A DNA stretch of 12,182 nt, taken from Thermoanaerobacterales bacterium. GTDB taxonomy: Bacteria > Actinomycetota > Acidimicrobiia > Acidimicrobiales > JACDCH01. Below are positions 5,647 through 12,182 of the stretch, piece after piece. The position numbers were made by a program, and so were the translations under genes. Numbering within the stretch: the stretch's first letter is position 1; every line of letters starts with the position of its first letter. The stretch is taken from NCBI GenBank assembly GCA_017577565.1, contig PKRH01000107.1, forward strand, positions 1-12,182. The letters run 5' to 3'. The notes beneath the pieces were generated by a model, which saw nothing but the letters and a program-made list of their open reading frames with translations, was not told the origin of the DNA and made no database searches.

Positions 5647-7090
5647 GGGTGGCTGCCTCCTCGGTGACGCCGAGCACCTCGAGCAGCTCGGCACGGGTCG
5701 GCGCGGTGCTGGGCGGGGGCGGGTAGTCGTCGGGGTTGCTCATGACCTCGGCCATGCGGGCGACGACCTCGGGCCTGGCGGCCAGGTCGACCGGCCGGTC
5801 GAGCAGGTTCCAGAGGCGGGCCAGGGCCCGGCCGACGACCGGGTCGCTGCCGCCGGCGACGAACAGCGCCGCCAGCGCCTTGGCCTGGGGGCTGGTGCCG
5901 GTGGGGCTGAAGCCGGTGGGGTCGGCGCCCGTGCGGTCGGTCTGGACGGCGAGGTCGAACCAGGGCTCGACGTGCTCGCGGCAGGCGGCCTCGTAGGCGC
6001 GGGCCCGGCCCCGGTGGTCGCCGGGGTGGGCCGTCGCCGCGTCCGCGAGCAGCCCCGCCTGGACGAGCGCCAGCGCGCAGCCCCGCCCGTAGAGCGGGTT
6101 GGTGCAGGTGTGCGCGTCGCCGACCGCGTGCAGGCCGAGAACGATCGGCTCGCCGTCCGGCCCGGCGTAGCGGCGCAGCCGGTTGACCAGCCCGCCCATC
6201 GGGCGGACGCCGCCGATCGGGGTGAGCGGCCCGCGGGTGAAGAACTGGTCGGGGCCGGGCAGGGCCCGGCAGGCCCGCTCGAACCGGTCGGGGTCGGCCA
6301 GCGCGCCCCGCAGCGGCGCGTCGGTCGTGCGGACCGCGAGCGTGATCGAGAGCGTCCCGCCGTCGCCGGGCACCCCCAGGTACTTCAGGTAGCCGAGGTC
6401 GCCGCCCAGCTTGGGGTCGAGGTCGAGGTCGCCGCCCTCGGGCAGGCGGTACCAGCGGGTCATGTAGACGAGGCCGCTCTCGTGCACGACCTCGGGCAGC
6501 TCGACGCCGACCTCGGCCAGCCACGAGGGCGCCGGGCACCGGCGACCCGTGGCGGCCACGACGACGTCCGCCGGCAGGGTCGTGCCGTCGTCGAGCCGGA
6601 CGCCGTCGACCCGCACCCGCCCGTCGGGGCGGTCGCCGGCGGTCGTGAGCCCGACGACGCCGACGCCGGTGCGCAGGGTCACCGCGGGCTCGGCGAGGAC
6701 GGCCCGCCGGAGCACCCACTCGAAGGTCGTGCGCCGCATGACGAGGACGCGCAGGTCCTCGTCGCCGGGCTGGGGCTCACCGAGCGCCAGGTTGACGGGC
6801 AGCTCGGTGCAGCCGGCCTCGTGGAGGGCGTCGAGCACGTCGGGGAACCGGGACCGCAGCTCGACCGCGACCCGGGCGAGGAACCCGTGGGTCTGGTGCG
6901 ACTGCGGCGCGCCCCGGCGCTCGGTGGCGAAGGCCTCCTCCGGGTCGCCGAGGGCCGGCAGCCGGTCCCGCTCGAGCAGGGTGACGGGCCGGCCCGTGCG
7001 GCCCAGCGCCAGCGCCGTGGCCAGCCCGGCCACACCAGCCCCCACGACGACGACGTGCTCGCGCTCGGACACCCGCGTCCCCCCTGGCAT
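5639..7090 (-). CDS. FAD-dependent monooxygenase, epoxidase-like
   Basis: This is a 483-aa group A-type flavoprotein monooxygenase. It has the dinucleotide loop GAGVAG at residues 17-22 ending in the ribose-binding acid E40, RRGAPQ at 58-63 followed by two histidines and FPDVLDALHEAG at 82-93, a DVVVAATGR strand at 175-183, and the second FAD motif GDAHTCTNPLYGRGCAL at 324-340. The RRGxPQ...H...FP...LxxAG layout recalls bacterial flavin epoxidases of the MonCI/Lsd18 type. That is a resemblance from memory and not proof of epoxidation. The ATG at 7090 has GGGAG only 3 nt away; a GTG at 7072 preceded by AGGGGGGA is a good alternative that trims six residues. The gene overlaps the epoxide hydrolase and diverges from tetR, with a palindrome between. 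The substrate is unknown. Confidence 0.9.
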   Translation of the reverse strand: MPGGTRVSEREHVVVVGAGVAGLATALALGRTGRPVTLLERDRLPALGDPEEAFATERRGAPQSHQTHGFLARVAVELRSRFPDVLDALHEAGCTELPVNLALGEPQPGDEDLRVLVMRRTTFEWVLRRAVLAEPAVTLRTGVGVVGLTTAGDRPDGRVRVDGVRLDDGTTLPADVVVAATGRRCPAPSWLAEVGVELPEVVHESGLVYMTRWYRLPEGGDLDLDPKLGGDLGYLKYLGVPGDGGTLSITLAVRTTDAPLRGALADPDRFERACRALPGPDQFFTRGPLTPIGGVRPMGGLVNRLRRYAGPDGEPIVLGLHAVGDAHTCTNPLYGRGCALALVQAGLLADAATAHPGDHRGRARAYEAACREHVEPWFDLAVQTDRTGADPTGFSPTGTSPQAKALAALFVAGGSDPVVGRALARLWNLLDRPVDLAARPEVVARMAEVMSNPDDYPPPPSTAPTRAELLEVLGVTEEAATHA

Positions 7091-7110
7091 CGACTCCCGG
7101 CCGCTGACCC

Positions 7111-7137
7111 TACGTTATGGTAACGGGCGTTGCCAAC
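7111..7137. promoter_or_regulatory. Divergent tetR/monooxygenase control region with palindromic operator candidate
   Basis: The divergent gap is only 39 bp. CGTTA-TGG-TAACG (7113-7125) is a perfect 5-bp-arm palindrome, and GTTG-C-CAAC (7129-7137) follows, covering the tetR start codon. Possible -10 boxes overlap the palindrome on both strands: TATGGT (7116-7121) or TACGTT (7111-7116) for tetR, and TAACGT (7117-7112) for the monooxygenase. This is the usual arrangement in which a TetR-type repressor binds between divergent promoters and controls itself and its neighbour. The symmetry is seen; binding is inferred. Confidence 0.5.
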
Positions 7138-7801
7138 AGCTCCGTCCGATCGCCGCCGCCCCACCCGGTGGGCCGGCGTCCCGCACGACCGGCGCCGCGC
7201 CGAGCGGCGCACGCTGCTGCTCGACGCCGCCTTCGACCTGCTCGGCACGGTCGGCTGGGCCGGGACCACGGTCCGCGCCGTGTGCCAGGCGGCGAAGCTC
7301 AACCCCCGCTACTTCTACGAGAGCTTCGAGGACCTCGAGTCGCTGGCGGTGGCCGTCTACGACCGCCTCGTCCGCCAGCTCACCGACGGGGTCCGGGAGG
7401 CCGTCGCCGCCGCGCCCGACGACCCGCGGGCGCAGACCCGGGCGGCGATCGACCACATCGTCACCTTCGTCGACGAGGACCGCCGCCGGGCCCGGATCCT
7501 GTACGTCGAGGCCCTGGGCAGCGAGGCCCTCAACCGGCGCCGCATCGCCACCGGCCACGAGCTCGTCGCCGCGGTCGAGCAGTACGCGGTCGAGCGCCAC
7601 GGGCCGCCGCCCCCGGGCGAGCAGATCGGCCGCATCGGCGCCGCCATCCTCGTCGGCGGCATGGCCGAGCTGGTGGTCGCCTGGCTTGACGGCCGCATCC
7701 CGGTCGAGCGCGACCAGCTCGTCGACGACGCCACCGCGCTGTTCCTCGCCATGGCCGACGAGGGCGTGCGCGTCGCCGCCCGCCGGCGCCGCGGCCGCTG
7801 A
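7130..7801 (+). CDS. TetR-family transcriptional regulator
   Basis: The 223-aa protein has a TetR-type N-terminal helix-turn-helix: RRAERRTLLLDAAFDLLG at residues 22-39, then GTTVRAVCQAAKLNPRYFYE at 45-64 and FEDLESL, the standard TetR layout. It continues with a helical ligand-binding/dimer domain of typical length and an Arg-rich tail. The start is odd. The only start codon in frame before the DNA-binding domain is TTG at 7130, because an in-frame TAA lies at 7121-7123. No Shine-Dalgarno sequence precedes it, and a possible -10 box ends 8-13 bp upstream, so the message may be leaderless. The ATG at 7117 is in another frame. It is divergent from the monooxygenase/epoxide hydrolase pair and convergent with rpoC. 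It probably represses that pair and itself in response to an unknown small molecule. Confidence 0.92.
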   Translation: MPTAPSDRRRPTRWAGVPHDRRRAERRTLLLDAAFDLLGTVGWAGTTVRAVCQAAKLNPRYFYESFEDLESLAVAVYDRLVRQLTDGVREAVAAAPDDPRAQTRAAIDHIVTFVDEDRRRARILYVEALGSEALNRRRIATGHELVAAVEQYAVERHGPPPPGEQIGRIGAAILVGGMAELVVAWLDGRIPVERDQLVDDATALFLAMADEGVRVAARRRRGR

Positions 7802-7818
7802 GCCGCGGCCCGGGCGCG

Positions 7819-7846
7819 CCGGTGGGGCGCCGCAGCGCCCCACCGG
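7819..7846. terminator. Strong bidirectional terminator hairpin between tetR and rpoC
   Basis: CCGGTGGGGCGC (7819-7830) and GCGCCCCACCGG (7835-7846) form a perfect 12-bp GC-rich stem with a 4-nt CGCA loop. It begins 17 bp after the tetR stop and lies 28 bp past the rpoC stop on the other strand. It has no flanking T-run. This is the strongest hairpin noticed in the window. It sits in a convergent junction where both transcripts should end, and it would insulate the rpoBC operon from the accessory block. Confidence 0.7.
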
Positions 7847-7873
7847 TGGTCGCGTCCGGTCGTGCCGGCCCGG

Positions 7874-11890
<4,017 letters not shown>

Positions 11891-11978
11891 CTGATGCTCC
11901 GTTCACCGCCGTGCGGCAGCGGGTCGCAGGGTTGCGGGTGTCGGTCGTGCGGATGGGCTGAAGGGAGGTGGCCACGGC

Positions 11979-12182
11979 CTAGAACGTGGTGCGCTGGCGG
12001 CGGCGCTCGTCCTCCTCGTCGCTGCCCCGCTCGGGGCGGCTGAGGTCGATGCCGAGCTCCTCCGCGGCGCGGAACACGTCCTCGTCGAGCTCGCGCATCT
12101 CGATCTCCTCGCCCGACTGGGCCAGGACCTCGACGTTGAGGCAGAGCGCCTGCATCTCCTTGATGAGCACCTTGAAGCTCTC
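11979..12182 (-). CDS. rpoB: RNA polymerase subunit beta, C-terminal end (cut by window edge)
   Basis: The last 67 residues of the beta subunit are present, beginning ESFKVLIKEMQALCLNVEVL at the window edge. This is the conserved C-terminal clamp-connecting segment of RpoB that packs against beta'. A less conserved acidic and Arg-rich tail follows (LSRPERGSDEEDERRRQ) and ends in TTF with a TAG stop at 11981-11979. The frame stays open through the edge, so the gene continues outside the window. It is followed after 88 bp by rpoC, the universal rpoBC order. The rifampicin-binding region lies outside the window, so nothing can be said about resistance. Confidence 0.96.
   Translation of the reverse strand, partial: ESFKVLIKEMQALCLNVEVLAQSGEEIEMRELDEDVFRAAEELGIDLSRPERGSDEEDERRRQRTTF

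Noticed and set aside
3259..5667. Long open frames on both strands crossing the SDR and epoxide hydrolase genes (also 3323-5509 on the minus strand)
   Set aside because: They are Arg/Pro/Gly/Ala-rich translations that span gene borders in the wrong frame, while the SDR and hydrolase frames carry clear catalytic motifs.
5647..5694. A 16-residue longer epoxide hydrolase start at 5694
   Set aside because: It has no ribosome-binding site and increases the overlap with the monooxygenase gene, while ATG 5646 has GAGGAGG at good spacing.
7117..7689. A plus-strand frame starting ATG at 7117 that overlaps tetR
   Set aside because: It yields a Pro/Arg/Gly-rich product without domains; the TetR frame carries a clear helix-turn-helix.
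3518..7801. A mobile element or phage-like origin for the accessory block
   Set aside because: No transposase, integrase, terminal repeats, target duplication or tRNA site was seen, and composition looks like that of the flanks.
11891..11978. A promoter or terminator in the rpoB-rpoC gap
   Set aside because: No convincing -35/-10 pair or stable hairpin was found; it looks like an ordinary intra-operon spacer with the rpoC ribosome-binding site.

Overview
This is a roughly 70% G+C stretch of bacterial chromosome built around the transcription/translation core locus. The minus strand carries, in transcription order, the 3' end of rpoB, all of rpoC, then rpsL, rpsG, fusA and the first 42 codons of tuf. 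Gene order, GC content and a charged helical insertion near the N-terminus of RpoC (about residues 155-235), typical of actinobacterial beta' subunits, point to a high-GC actinobacterium. Acidimicrobiia (Iamia/Ilumatobacter-like) is my best guess from the protein texture, but it is an inference and not proven here.

Layout by region. (1) 1-3231, minus: the str operon rpsL-rpsG-fusA-tuf. It has a 4-bp rpsL/rpsG gap, a 103-bp rpsG/fusA gap holding mutually exclusive G/C-tract hairpins, and a 66-bp fusA/tuf gap. Its probable promoter lies at about 3320-3349. (2) 3232-3517: a 286-bp divergent intergenic region with several inverted repeats. (3) 3518-7801: a four-gene accessory block inserted between rpoC and rpsL. 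It holds an extended short-chain dehydrogenase/reductase (+), an epoxide hydrolase and a flavin monooxygenase whose reading frames overlap by 8 bp (both -), and a divergent TetR-family regulator (+) with a small palindrome between it and the monooxygenase. Each convergent junction (32 bp and 72 bp) carries a strong GC hairpin that could terminate transcription from both sides. (4) 7874-12182, minus: rpoC and the rpoB tail, separated by 88 bp.

How the genes work together. The flanks are standard housekeeping genes: RNA polymerase beta and beta', ribosomal proteins S12 and S7, and elongation factors G and Tu. The accessory block reads as a small, probably TetR-controlled oxidation module. The monooxygenase could oxidise, perhaps epoxidise, a substrate; the coupled epoxide hydrolase could open the epoxide to a diol; the SDR could act on a related carbonyl or acyl intermediate. 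The enzyme families are well supported by motifs. The shared pathway and substrate are inference.

I see no tRNA, rRNA, CRISPR array, insertion sequence, phage gene or obvious new defence system. The points most worth checking are the cassette's position inside the rpoBC-str locus, the coupled monooxygenase/epoxide hydrolase pair, the TetR operator with a forced TTG start, and the lower GC of the tuf 5' end.
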